Shown one piece after another: positions 8,033-16,519 of a stretch of DNA of 64,000 nucleotides. This DNA comes from Salinibius halmophilus (GTDB taxonomy: Bacteria; Pseudomonadota; Gammaproteobacteria; Pseudomonadales; Natronospirillaceae), in contig NZ_QPEP01000007.1 in assembly GCF_003577475.1 (NCBI RefSeq), forward strand, positions 11,164 to 75,163, given 5' to 3'. The notes below the pieces were generated by a model that was given only the letters and a program-made list of their open reading frames with translations, was not told the origin of the DNA and searched no databases. How positions within the stretch are numbered: position 1 is the first letter of the stretch; each line of letters opens with the position of its first letter. The position numbers and the translations under genes are program-made.

Positions 8033-10698
8033 TCTGTTGAGGCTCCATTTTCTAGTACCGCTGTCAGTGCTGCTTGAATCTCACTGCACAGTGCATCGTC
8101 TTCTAGTGGTTGATTATTTTGGTCAACGATAAAAAACACGTCCTCGGCACGCTCTCCCAGCGTACTGATACGTGCATTAAGCAAAGGAAGGTTAAATGTT
8201 TTAAATACCGCCCCGAGTTCGGCAAGCAAGCCAGGGCGATCGGTGCCAATTACCTCTACAACGGTTCTTTCGTTATATAAGTCATTAGAGATGGTCACAC
8301 GAGGTGGCACGTGGAAATGCTTAAGCCTTGTTGGTGTGCGCCGAACCGCCCGTTTAGGAGGTTGTTTGTCTGATAGCATCAGCAATAAGGTGTGCTGAAT
8401 ATCACGCATGCGCTCAAAGTTCTCACCAATCGATCGGCCATCTTGCTCCAGCACAATAAAGGTGTCCAAACTAAAGTGACTGCCCGAGGACGTCATAATT
8501 CGAGCGTCCTGAATGTTTAGATCTAGCGCATCGAGTGTCGTGACAATATCGGCAAACAAGTGTGGACGGTCAGGTGCATAAATAAAAATCTGCGTTGCCC
8601 CGGCGAAGCTATCTTCATCGGTTTCTTTCATTAGCACAACGGGCGCATCAGGGCTGGAATGCATTAACGACTTGGTGTGCCAGGCAATATTTTCAGGCGA
8701 TTCTCGCAGGAAGTAATCCTCACCTGGTTCACCCCACAGTTGACAGACTTCCTCGGCACTGAAGCCATCTTTTTCTAGAATCTCCAGTGCCAGAGTTTGT
8801 GTTTCGGCAATCAGGTCTTGGCGGTCTATCGGATTTTCAAGGCCTCGGCGAAACGCGCGCTTAGCTTCATCAAACAGTTGCTTGAGTAAGCTCGCTCGCC
8901 AGCTTGTCCAAAGTGCAGGGTTGGTAGCGTAGATGTCAGCAACGGTTAATACATATAGGTAATTCAAACGACGCTGGTCACGCACTTTGATGCAGAACTC
9001 TCGAATCACCTCTGGGTCGGATAAGTCTTCGCGCTGACTGGTTAAGCTCATCAATAGGTGATGTTCCACTAGCCAGACGATCAGGTCAGTATCTGGCTTG
9101 CTTAGCCTGTGGCGCTCGCAAAAGCGCAGCGCGTCATAGGCGCCAAGTTCACTGTGATCGCCACCACGGCCTTTACCAATGTCGTGGAATAAGGCTGCTA
9201 GGTAGACTAACTCTTTCTTGCCAAGTTCGTGGATGACTTGCGTAGCAATTGGAAACTCTTTGGTATTCGAGCGGTGGCGAAACTTGCGCAAGTTTCGCAC
9301 CGTTAACAAGGTGTGTGCATCAACAGTATAAACATGGAATAGGTCGTATTGCATCTGACCTTCAATGCGACCAAATTCTGGAATCCAGCGACCCAGCACG
9401 CCCAAACGACCCATGCGACGTAAGTTGGTGTTCACCCCTAGTGGCGATCGCATCAGCTCCATAAACATTGAGGTGTTGCGAATGTCATTGCGAAACGGGC
9501 CATCAATGCGGTGTAAGTTAGCGCGAATGGCACGACTGGTATTGGGTTTGATGCCACTCACTTGTTCGTGATGCTGGGCAGCTAGAACAAATATTTCCAA
9601 CAGGGCGCTGGGTGTGCGTTGAAAGACATCGTTTGACTTGGCTTCTATGTAGCCATCAGAAATTCTAAAACGGCTATTAATGTCAACCAGTATGCCTGGA
9701 TTAGGCGGGCCAATGATCTCATCTTCTAGGTGGCGCAGTAGCAGCTCGTTCAGTGCTGATAGCTCAAACACCACGCGGAAATAGCGCTGCATCAAGCGCT
9801 CTACTGCAAGCTTGCCGTCTTCATCATCGTAGCCGAATAGCTCGGCAATTTGGCGTTGCAAGTCTAAGCGTAATCTGTCTTCTGGGCGGTCGGTAGTGCT
9901 GTGTAACGCCCAACGCACCTGCCATAAAAAGGCTTGGCAATCTAATAATGAGCGATACTCGCCATCGGTGAGGTAGCCTTTTTCCAAAAACGAGCGAAAT
10001 GACGCACTACCAGAATGGCGGCGAGCAATCCAGCCAATGGTTTGCAAGTCACGCAGGCCACCGGGTGAGCTTTTTATGTTGGGCTCTAGGTTATACTCTG
10101 TGTCGTTGTACTTCTCGTGGCGATGCTTTTGTTCGTTCAGTTTGGCCTTAAAGAAGTCTTTACTTGGCCACATTTTATCTGGGCTGATGGCATTGTTTAG
10201 CTGGTCAGCTAAGACTAGGCTGCCGGTGATTTGGCGGCTTTCAATCAGGTTAGTAATGACCGTTACATCGGCTTTGGCTTCGTTGCCACAGTCATCAATG
10301 CTGCGAACGCTGTGGCCAACCTTTAAGCGGCTGTCCCACAACAGCATAACAAACTGCTCTATGCTGGTTTTGTTTTGCTCAATGCAGGACTCATCTTCGG
10401 CCAGGATCAAAAGGTCGATATCAGAGTGTGGCAATAATTCGCCACGCCCATAGCCGCCCACCGCAAATAAACCGATGCGATCATTTTGCCACGCCAAGCT
10501 CTGCCATGCCTCGGCCAGTAATTGGTCCATTGCCCATGCTCTGCCACGCACTAGTCCCCTAATTGGGTCGCCCTGTTCGTAGCGGTACTGCAGGCGCTCG
10601 GCCAGCAGCTTAAGCTGTGCTTTAAACGACAATGCCGTCACTTCGTCCATTGGAAGATCGATTAACGTACTGTCTTCATAGCCATTTAAAATCGACAT
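8029..10698 (-). CDS. glnD: Bifunctional PII uridylyltransferase / uridylyl-removing enzyme
   Basis: Primary glutamine sensor of the nitrogen regulatory cascade. It uridylylates PII proteins when glutamine is low and removes the UMP when glutamine is high. The 889-aa protein has the nucleotidyltransferase motif GGYGRGELLPHSDIDLLIL near residue 81, an HD hydrolase domain (LAALFHDIGKGRGGDHSELG, mid-protein) and two C-terminal ACT domains that bind glutamine (about 705-785 and 815-885). Length and domain order are normal. Its start lies downstream of the map terminator, with GAGG before the ATG. Confidence 0.97.
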   Translation of the reverse strand: MSILNGYEDSTLIDLPMDEVTALSFKAQLKLLAERLQYRYEQGDPIRGLVRGRAWAMDQLLAEAWQSLAWQNDRIGLFAVGGYGRGELLPHSDIDLLILAEDESCIEQNKTSIEQFVMLLWDSRLKVGHSVRSIDDCGNEAKADVTVITNLIESRQITGSLVLADQLNNAISPDKMWPSKDFFKAKLNEQKHRHEKYNDTEYNLEPNIKSSPGGLRDLQTIGWIARRHSGSASFRSFLEKGYLTDGEYRSLLDCQAFLWQVRWALHSTTDRPEDRLRLDLQRQIAELFGYDDEDGKLAVERLMQRYFRVVFELSALNELLLRHLEDEIIGPPNPGILVDINSRFRISDGYIEAKSNDVFQRTPSALLEIFVLAAQHHEQVSGIKPNTSRAIRANLHRIDGPFRNDIRNTSMFMELMRSPLGVNTNLRRMGRLGVLGRWIPEFGRIEGQMQYDLFHVYTVDAHTLLTVRNLRKFRHRSNTKEFPIATQVIHELGKKELVYLAALFHDIGKGRGGDHSELGAYDALRFCERHRLSKPDTDLIVWLVEHHLLMSLTSQREDLSDPEVIREFCIKVRDQRRLNYLYVLTVADIYATNPALWTSWRASLLKQLFDEAKRAFRRGLENPIDRQDLIAETQTLALEILEKDGFSAEEVCQLWGEPGEDYFLRESPENIAWHTKSLMHSSPDAPVVLMKETDEDSFAGATQIFIYAPDRPHLFADIVTTLDALDLNIQDARIMTSSGSHFSLDTFIVLEQDGRSIGENFERMRDIQHTLLLMLSDKQPPKRAVRRTPTRLKHFHVPPRVTISNDLYNERTVVEVIGTDRPGLLAELGAVFKTFNLPLLNARISTLGERAEDVFFIVDQNNQPLEDDALCSEIQAALTAVLENGASTE

Positions 10699-10713
10699 AT
10701 TGCCTCGTTTAGC

Positions 10714-10758
10714 ACAACAAAAACCAAGTGCTTAGCGCAGCTTGGTTTCGTTTGTTGT
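10714..10758 (-). terminator. Terminator between map and glnD
   Basis: An imperfect long inverted repeat (10714-10728 against 10741-10758, core AACCAAG/CTTGGTTT). On the minus strand the 3' arm reads CTTGGTTTTTGTTGT. It should end most map transcripts before glnD, possibly as a partial attenuator because glnD starts only 16 nt past it. Confidence 0.65.
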
Positions 10759-10783
10759 TATGCTAGCTGCCCGATAAATTGGT

Positions 10784-11563
10784 TTAGAAGCTTTCTTCAG
10801 AGCGCTTCGTCAGCACCTCTGCGCCAGTTTCAGTGACCAAAATGGTGTGCTCCCACTGAGCGCTCAGTTTGCGGTCTTTGGTGATAACCGTCCAGTGATC
10901 ACCTAGTAACTTTGTTTGGCGACCACCAGCATTAATCATTGGTTCAATGGTAAAGGTCATACCGGCAACAATTTTTTCGCCACTGCCAGGTTTGCCGTAA
11001 TGCAGTACCTGTGGTTCCTCATGGAAACCTTTGCCAATACCATGCCCGCAGTATTCACGAACGACTGAATAAAAGTTTGCTTCGGCATGTTCCTGAATCA
11101 CATGGCCAATATCGCCAAGGGTGATGCCAGGCTTAACAATGTCAATTGCTTTATAGAGGCATTCCTGAGTAATGCGGCTCAATCGCTCAACATGCGGGCC
11201 TACTTTGCCAACATGGAACATTTTTGATGTGTCACCATGATAGCCTTTAGGGGTGATTACTGTGACGTCAATGTTCACGGCATCGCCTTTTTTTAATTGG
11301 CGACCGTCATCGGGAATGCCGTGGCACACCACGTGATTCACCGACGTGCAAATAGAGCGAGGGAAAGGTGGTTGGCCATAGTTAAGTGGTGCGGGTACGC
11401 AGTTTAGCTCGTTGACAATATAGTTGTGACAAATCTTGTCTAACTCACCTGTGGTTACACCTGGCTTTACATACGGGCCGATCATTTCTAATACTTGTGC
11501 GGCAAGGCGGCCGGCCTCGCGCATACCTTCGATGTCTTCTGCGGTTTTGATTATCGCTGACAT
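10784..11563 (-). CDS. map: Methionine aminopeptidase, type I
   Basis: Removes the N-terminal methionine from nascent proteins when the second residue is small. The 259-aa protein has all five metal ligands of the family: Asp99 and Asp111, the His of CGHGIGKGFHEEP, the Glu of FTIEPM and the Glu of QWEHTILV. One residue is inserted between the two Asp ligands compared with E. coli. The gene is divergent from rpsB across a 232-bp region, as in E. coli and Pseudomonas. Confidence 0.97.
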   Translation of the reverse strand: MSAIIKTAEDIEGMREAGRLAAQVLEMIGPYVKPGVTTGELDKICHNYIVNELNCVPAPLNYGQPPFPRSICTSVNHVVCHGIPDDGRQLKKGDAVNIDVTVITPKGYHGDTSKMFHVGKVGPHVERLSRITQECLYKAIDIVKPGITLGDIGHVIQEHAEANFYSVVREYCGHGIGKGFHEEPQVLHYGKPGSGEKIVAGMTFTIEPMINAGGRQTKLLGDHWTVITKDRKLSAQWEHTILVTETGAEVLTKRSEESF

Positions 11564-11645
11564 GTTTTCACCTTATCTAATTCGTGAGGGCATTTTAGAG
11601 TGTTTACGCCAAATAATCACCCTAGGTGTACGACAACCTTAGACA

Positions 11646-11680
11646 TTGCTTTTTCTGGCAAACGGCGTATCATTGCGCGC
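11646..11680 (+). promoter_or_regulatory. Candidate rpsB promoter with GC-rich discriminator
   Basis: A -35 TTGCTT (11646-11651) and -10 TATCAT (11668-11673) are 16 bp apart. TGCGCGCCC follows, the type of discriminator seen at stringently controlled ribosomal promoters. The predicted start near 11680 gives a leader of about 115 nt before rpsB. Confidence 0.55.
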
Positions 11681-11709
11681 CCTAATCTCTAGATTAGTAA
11701 ATAACACAC

Positions 11710-11776
11710 ACTCATCGACACGGTAGCCAGGGTGCCGCAAGGTTTGGTTGCTGGGATGAGTGGAGGCATAACCCAA
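11710..11776 (+). promoter_or_regulatory. Structured rpsB leader, candidate S2 autoregulatory element
   Basis: Arms ACTCATC (11710-11716) and GATGAGT (11755-11761) close an outer stem around inner pairing of AGCCA with TGGTTGCT. The element continues into TGGAGGCATAACCC. E. coli rpsB-tsf is repressed by S2 through a conserved 5' leader. The size and position here fit that, but I have not compared it with a covariance model. Confidence 0.5.
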
Positions 11777-11795
11777 TTTTCTTAAGGTAATTTTC

Positions 11796-12542
11796 ATGGC
11801 TATTGCAAAAGTTAGCATGCGCGACCTGTTAAAAGCAGGCGTACACTTCGGTCACCAGACTCGTTTTTGGAATCCAAAAATGGGCAAATTTATTTTTGGT
11901 GCTCGTAATAAAATCCACATCATCAACCTAGAGCACACTGTGCCTGCGCTGAACTCTGCTTTGGCAGCAGTTGAGAAGGTTGCGGCTGGTAACAAGAACA
12001 AAGTATTGTTCGTTGGTACTAAGCGCGCTGCAAGCGGCATTATTGCTGAGCAAGCAACACGTGTGGGTCAGCCGTACGTAAACCACCGTTGGTTGGGTGG
12101 TATGCTAACAAACTACAAGACTGTTCGTGGTTCAATTAAACGTCTGCGTGAGCTAGAAGCTCAGAAAGAAGACGGTACTTTTGAGCAGTTGACTAAAAAA
12201 GAAGCCCTAATGCGCACTCGTGAAATCGAGAAGCTAGAGCGTTCAGTTGGTGGTATCAAAGAGATGGGCGGCTTGCCAGACATGCTGTTCGTTGTTGACG
12301 TTGATCACGAAGACATCGCTGTTAAAGAAGCGCAGAAGCTGGGTATTCCGGTGATTGGTATTGTTGATACTAACAGCAACCCAGAAGGCATTGATTACGC
12401 TATTCCAGGTAACGACGACGCGATCCGTTCTATCGAAGTATTCGTGAAAGCGGTTGCTGATACGATTGCACTGACTCGCTCTGCCGGTGGCGACGAGTTC
12501 GTTGAAGTCGTTGAAGAAGATAAGCCAGCAGAAGAAGCTTAA
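11796..12542 (+). CDS. rpsB: 30S ribosomal protein S2
   Basis: Protein of the small ribosomal subunit, added late in assembly and needed to recruit S1. The 248-aa sequence carries typical S2 stretches: [12 protein letters not shown] near the N-terminus, [10 protein letters not shown] at about residue 102 and [14 protein letters not shown] near residue 188. The tail is acidic ([11 protein letters not shown]). First gene of the rpsB-tsf operon, 86 nt before tsf, with a structured leader that suggests autogenous control. Confidence 0.98.
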   Translation: MAIAKVSMRDLLKAGVHFGHQTRFWNPKMGKFIFGARNKIHIINLEHTVPALNSALAAVEKVAAGNKNKVLFVGTKRAASGIIAEQATRVGQPYVNHRWLGGMLTNYKTVRGSIKRLRELEAQKEDGTFEQLTKKEALMRTREIEKLERSVGGIKEMGGLPDMLFVVDVDHEDIAVKEAQKLGIPVIGIVDTNSNPEGIDYAIPGNDDAIRSIEVFVKAVADTIALTRSAGGDEFVEVVEEDKPAEEA

Positions 12543-12572
12543 TTGTAGCTTGCAATATGTTGGCAATCTCTG

Positions 12573-12593
12573 CGGGGCATTATTGCCCCGTTT
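12573..12593 (+). terminator. Attenuator-like hairpin between rpsB and tsf
   Basis: CGGGGCA (12573-12579) and TGCCCCG (12584-12590) form a 7-bp GC stem followed by only three T residues. This looks like a partial terminator that sets the S2:EF-Ts ratio, as known between these genes in E. coli. Confidence 0.6.
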
Positions 12594-12628
12594 AGCGTTT
12601 AAGAATTTGTAAATCAGAGGATATCAAA

Positions 12629-13477
12629 ATGGCGATTACTGCTGCTCTAGTAAAGGACCTGCGTGAACGCACTGGTCTTGGCATGATGGAATGTAAAAAA
12701 GCGTTGGTTGAAGCCGAAGGCGACATCGATCTAGCGATCGAAAACCTACGCAAGCAGTCAGGCCTAAAAGCGGCTAAAAAAGCAAGCCGTGTTGCGGCTG
12801 AAGGTGTTATCTTAACACGTCAGGGCGAAGGCTTTGGCTTGGCAATTGAAATCAACTCAGAAACTGACTTCGTTGCTCGTGATGACAACTTCCTATCGTT
12901 TGCTAATAAGGTTGCTGATGCGGCAGTAGCTGCTAAGCAAACTGATATTGCAGCATTGATGGCGGGTGAGCTAGAGTCTGATCGCGAAGCCTTGGTACAG
13001 AAGATCGGTGAGAACATTACCGTTCGTCGTGCAACCATCGTGGAAGGTTCTGTAATTGGTGAATACACACACGGTGCGAAGATTGGTGTATTGGTATCAC
13101 TTGAGGGCGGTTCAGAAGAAATCGCTAAGCAAGTGTCTATGCACGTAGCAGCTCAGAACCCACAATATGCAACACCGGATGCTGTGCCGAGCGATGTGGT
13201 TGAGAAAGAGCGTGAGATTGTGACTGCACAGTCTGAAGGTTCTGGTAAGCCAGCGGAAATTATCGCGAAGATGGTTGAAGGTCGTGTGAAGAAGTTCCTA
13301 GCGGAGATCTCATTGACTGAGCAACCATTCGTTATGAATCCAGATCAAAAAGTTGGTCAGCTACTGAAAGAAGCTGGCGCAACGCTAAACGGTTTCGTTC
13401 GCCTAGAAGTAGGTGAAGGTATCGAGAAAGAAGAAGTAGATTTCGCAGCAGAAGTAGCAGCAGCTGCTAAAGGCTAA
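12629..13477 (+). CDS. tsf: Translation elongation factor Ts
   Basis: Guanine nucleotide exchange factor that releases GDP from EF-Tu. The 282-aa protein begins with the UBA-like N-terminal domain ([16 protein letters not shown]) and holds the [10 protein letters not shown] motif (about residues 78-87) whose Asp-Phe inserts into EF-Tu. The paired core domains and normal family length are present. GAGG lies upstream of the ATG. It is the last gene of the operon, followed by a strong terminator. Confidence 0.98.
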   Translation: MAITAALVKDLRERTGLGMMECKKALVEAEGDIDLAIENLRKQSGLKAAKKASRVAAEGVILTRQGEGFGLAIEINSETDFVARDDNFLSFANKVADAAVAAKQTDIAALMAGELESDREALVQKIGENITVRRATIVEGSVIGEYTHGAKIGVLVSLEGGSEEIAKQVSMHVAAQNPQYATPDAVPSDVVEKEREIVTAQSEGSGKPAEIIAKMVEGRVKKFLAEISLTEQPFVMNPDQKVGQLLKEAGATLNGFVRLEVGEGIEKEEVDFAAEVAAAAKG

Positions 13478-13487
13478 GCGATTTTCG

Positions 13488-13518
13488 AAAAAAAAGGGGC
13501 CAAGCGGCCCCTTTTTTT
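13488..13518 (+). terminator. Intrinsic terminator after tsf
   Basis: Stem GGGGCC (13496-13501) and GGCCCC (13506-13511), loop AAGC, followed by seven T residues and preceded by an A-run. It separates rpsB-tsf from the pyrH transcript. Confidence 0.95.
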
Positions 13519-13608
13519 ATGCGTGTTTAGTCAAATCCATTGGTACACTGGCGAAAAGGCGCCAAATTGGTTAGTCTTTGCCGGTTCAAAATGAGGAGAA
13601 ACAAAAGC

Positions 13609-14355
13609 ATGCCTGCCACAGAAACACGCGCAAAGTATCGACGAATATTATTAAAGCTATCTGGTGAGGCGTTAGCTGGCTCGAAGGCCATGGGGATAGA
13701 CCCTAAGGTCTTGGATCGCATGGCATTGGAGATTGGTCAGCTAGTAGGTATTGGTGTGCAAGTTGGCTTGGTGATTGGCGGCGGTAATCTTTTCCGCGGT
13801 GCTGAGTTGAACCAAGCAGGGCTAGATCGCGTGACTGGCGACCACATGGGTATGCTTGCCACCGTGATGAATGCGCTGGCAATGCGCGACGCACTTGAGC
13901 GGGCCAATATTCGCACGCGCGTGATGTCCGCTATCCCAATGCGAGGCGTAGTAGAAGACTACGACCGTCGTACAGCCATTCGATACCTGAATCAGGGTGA
14001 TGTTGTTATTTTTTCAGCCGGTACCGGTAACCCGTTTTTTACAACGGATTCTGCCGCTTGTCTTCGCGGCATTGAAATAGAAGCTGACCTAGTACTGAAA
14101 GCGACTAACGTGGATGGTGTATATGATGCCGATCCGCGCAAGAACCCTGATGCCAAAATGTATACTCAGTTGACATACAACGAAGCGCTAGAGCGTCAGC
14201 TGGGTGTGATGGACCTAACGGCAGTTTGTTTGGTGCGTGACCATCAAATGCCAGTTCGGGTTTTTAATATGAATAAACCAAGTGCGTTGATCGGTGTTAT
14301 GACCGGTGAAAACGAAGGAACACTCATGTCGGGGGAAATAAACAATGCTGAATGA
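13609..14355 (+). CDS. pyrH: UMP kinase
   Basis: Phosphorylates UMP to UDP in pyrimidine nucleotide synthesis; a hexameric enzyme of the amino-acid-kinase fold. The 248-aa protein shows LLKLSGEAL at the N-terminus, the Gly-rich [10 protein letters not shown] and the DADPRKNP segment near the nucleotide site. The ATG at 13609 is preceded by GAGGAG with 10-nt spacing. An in-frame ATG six codons earlier contains that Shine-Dalgarno in its own codons, and a TTG at 13540 lacks one. The 3' end overlaps frr by 11 nt. Confidence 0.95.
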   Translation: MPATETRAKYRRILLKLSGEALAGSKAMGIDPKVLDRMALEIGQLVGIGVQVGLVIGGGNLFRGAELNQAGLDRVTGDHMGMLATVMNALAMRDALERANIRTRVMSAIPMRGVVEDYDRRTAIRYLNQGDVVIFSAGTGNPFFTTDSAACLRGIEIEADLVLKATNVDGVYDADPRKNPDAKMYTQLTYNEALERQLGVMDLTAVCLVRDHQMPVRVFNMNKPSALIGVMTGENEGTLMSGEINNAE

Positions 14356-14902
14356 TATTTATAATGGTGCAGAGCAGCACATGAAAAAGGCCATTGATGC
14401 GCTAGATAACGCGTTCAAGCGTATTCGCACAGGCCGCGCAAACCCAGATATCTTGGACTCGGTTTACGTGAACTACTACGGCTCAGATACGCCACTAGCG
14501 CAAGTTGCTAACATCTCTGTGGAAGATGGCCGCACGCTATCCATCAAACCATGGGAAAAGCCTATGGTGCCAGAAGTAGAAAAGGCGATCTTGAAGTCTG
14601 ATTTGGGTTTAAATCCGGCAACATCTGGTGACACCATTCGCGTTGCGATGCCAGCTTTGACGGAAGAAACGCGTAAAGACATGCAAAAAGTGGCGCGCGC
14701 AGAAGCGGAAAAAGGCCGTGTGTCTATTCGTAATGCTCGCCGCGATGCGATCTCTGACATCAAAGAACTGGTGAAAGAAAAAGAGTTGTCGGAAGACGAA
14801 GGCCGTAAAGGTGAAGAGCAAGTTCAGAAGCTAACGGATAAATGGATCGGCGTGGTGGATCAGCACTTGGCTGAGAAAGAAGCCGACTTGATGAAAGTTT
14901 AA
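14345..14902 (+). CDS. frr: Ribosome recycling factor
   Basis: Splits post-termination ribosomes together with EF-G. It is a 185-aa protein of the exact family length. The N-terminal helix contains [10 protein letters not shown] and the domain-II strand [17 protein letters not shown]. The C-terminal helices form the tRNA-like shape ([19 protein letters not shown]). Its start lies inside the end of pyrH, so the two are translationally coupled. Confidence 0.98.
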   Translation: MLNDIYNGAEQHMKKAIDALDNAFKRIRTGRANPDILDSVYVNYYGSDTPLAQVANISVEDGRTLSIKPWEKPMVPEVEKAILKSDLGLNPATSGDTIRVAMPALTEETRKDMQKVARAEAEKGRVSIRNARRDAISDIKELVKEKELSEDEGRKGEEQVQKLTDKWIGVVDQHLAEKEADLMKV

Positions 14903-14953
14903 GCCATTTTGGGGTGCTCATATTAGAGCACCCAGTATTATCTGAGTTAGCTT

Positions 14954-15670
14954 ATGACAATGGAGAAAATCCCCCGCCATATTGCCATTATCATGGATGG
15001 TAATAATCGTTGGGCGAAACAACGCCTCTTAGGTGGTGTTGCTGGGCATAAAGCATCGGTTGAAGCTGTTCGTGCCGCCGTTCGTAGAAGTGCAGAGCTA
15101 GGTGTTGAAGCCTTAACGCTATTCGCGTTTTCAAGTGAAAACTGGAAGCGCCCTCAAGAAGAGGTGAGTGCGTTGATGGAGCTATTCATCTGGGCGCTTG
15201 AAAAAGAAAGCAAACGGTTGGCAAAAAATAACCTGCGCTTGCGTATTATCGGCGACCGCACGGCCCTATCTAGCAAAATAAACAAGTTAGCTGATGAAGC
15301 CGAGCGCTTAACAGCAAATAACACTGGCATGTCGATTAACGTTGCAGTCAATTATGGCGGTCGTTGGGATATTACTCAGGCAGCAAAAGTGTTGGCTGAA
15401 AAAGTGGCGGCAGGGGAGCTGGCTGCGTCAAATATTGATGAGTCGTTGTTAGATCAGCACACTTGTTTATCGGATTTGCCCGCTTTGGATTTGTTAATTA
15501 GAACAGCTGGCGAGCAACGCGTTTCTAATTTTTTGCTATGGCAGCTAGCCTATGCAGAGTTCTGGTTTTGCGAGGATCTGTGGCCAGATTTTCGCGAGCA
15601 TCATATTGATCAAGCGGTGGCAGTATTTAATGGTCGTGACCGTCGTTTTGGTAGTAGGGAGTCGCAATAA
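14954..15670 (+). CDS. uppS: Undecaprenyl diphosphate synthase (cis-prenyltransferase)
   Basis: Condenses eight isopentenyl units onto farnesyl diphosphate to make the C55 lipid carrier for cell-wall and O-antigen synthesis. The 238-aa protein has the catalytic MDGNNRWA motif with its Asp, the FSSENWKRP loop, and the C-terminal region with the substrate-binding Arg in IRTAGEQRVSNFLLWQ. That loop is usually RTGGE; here one Gly is Ala. The stop shares a base with the cdsA start. The usual partner gene dxr is not nearby. Confidence 0.96.
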   Translation: MTMEKIPRHIAIIMDGNNRWAKQRLLGGVAGHKASVEAVRAAVRRSAELGVEALTLFAFSSENWKRPQEEVSALMELFIWALEKESKRLAKNNLRLRIIGDRTALSSKINKLADEAERLTANNTGMSINVAVNYGGRWDITQAAKVLAEKVAAGELAASNIDESLLDQHTCLSDLPALDLLIRTAGEQRVSNFLLWQLAYAEFWFCEDLWPDFREHHIDQAVAVFNGRDRRFGSRESQ

Positions 15671-16500
15671 TGTTACTTCAACGCGTGCTGACTGCCGCGG
15701 TTTTAGCGCCGGTAATGCTGGCTGGTATTTTTTGGTTGCCTGTTGAAGGCTTTATGATTTTCGCTGCGCTAATCGTTTTAGTTGGCGGCTGGGAATGGTC
15801 TAAGTTAGCCGCTTACGCTCGTTCGCGTTGGATTTATACCGCGCTTTTGATGGTAGGACTCGCCTTGCTGGCTTGGCAGAACTGGCTGGTCGCGAGTGTT
15901 TATGTTGGTGGTGCTTGGTGGCTTGTTGCCTGGTATTTGGTTAAGCGTTATCCACGCCGCCAGGGCTTGTGGTCGGCGCGCTTGGCGCGCGGGATTATGG
16001 GGCCATTAGTGCTTCTGCCAATGTGGTCTGGTCTGGTGATTCTTAAGCAGCAAGACCAGTCAGCCTTGCTGCTGTCGGTGCTAATGCTTTACGTGTGGGG
16101 GGCAGATATTGGTGCCTACTTTGTTGGTAGAGCCTTCGGTGACCGAAAGCTTGCGCCAACCGTTTCGCCCGGCAAAACATGGGCGGGGGCATTTGGTGCG
16201 CTAGGTTCTGGTGCGTTGATCAGTGTTGCGACGGGTCTGTGGATTTTGTCAACAGACGTTCAGTGGCAGGCAATAGAATGGTTGGTATGGTTGGGCTTAG
16301 GCTTACTGGTTGTGGTGCTGTCGATTATCGGTGACTTGCTTGAGTCTATGGTTAAGCGATATCGCGGTATAAAAGATAGTGGCCGGATTTTGCCTGGTCA
16401 TGGTGGTGTGATGGATAGAATTGACTCGCTCTGCGCTGCAACACCTGTTTACGTGCTGGGTTTACTACTGTGGCCAGCACTGGTAGGCATAGTTCAATAA
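15670..16500 (+). CDS. cdsA: Phosphatidate cytidylyltransferase (CDP-diacylglycerol synthase)
   Basis: Integral inner-membrane enzyme making CDP-diacylglycerol from phosphatidate and CTP, the branch point to all phospholipids. The 276-aa protein is almost entirely hydrophobic, with about seven to eight membrane spans. It carries the complete family signature near the C-terminus (SMVKRYRGIKDSGRILPGHG, continuing GVMDRID). It starts with a TAATG junction to uppS, and rseP follows after 19 nt. In Pseudomonas dxr lies in that gap; here nothing does. Confidence 0.96.
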   Translation: MLLQRVLTAAVLAPVMLAGIFWLPVEGFMIFAALIVLVGGWEWSKLAAYARSRWIYTALLMVGLALLAWQNWLVASVYVGGAWWLVAWYLVKRYPRRQGLWSARLARGIMGPLVLLPMWSGLVILKQQDQSALLLSVLMLYVWGADIGAYFVGRAFGDRKLAPTVSPGKTWAGAFGALGSGALISVATGLWILSTDVQWQAIEWLVWLGLGLLVVVLSIIGDLLESMVKRYRGIKDSGRILPGHGGVMDRIDSLCAATPVYVLGLLLWPALVGIVQ

Positions 16501-16519
16501 CCGTTCTTTGAGGTAGTGA

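Noticed and set aside
13540-13608. TTG or upstream ATG start for pyrH
   Set aside because: No ribosome-binding site for them; GAGGAG precedes the ATG at 13609 and the resulting length fits UMP kinase.
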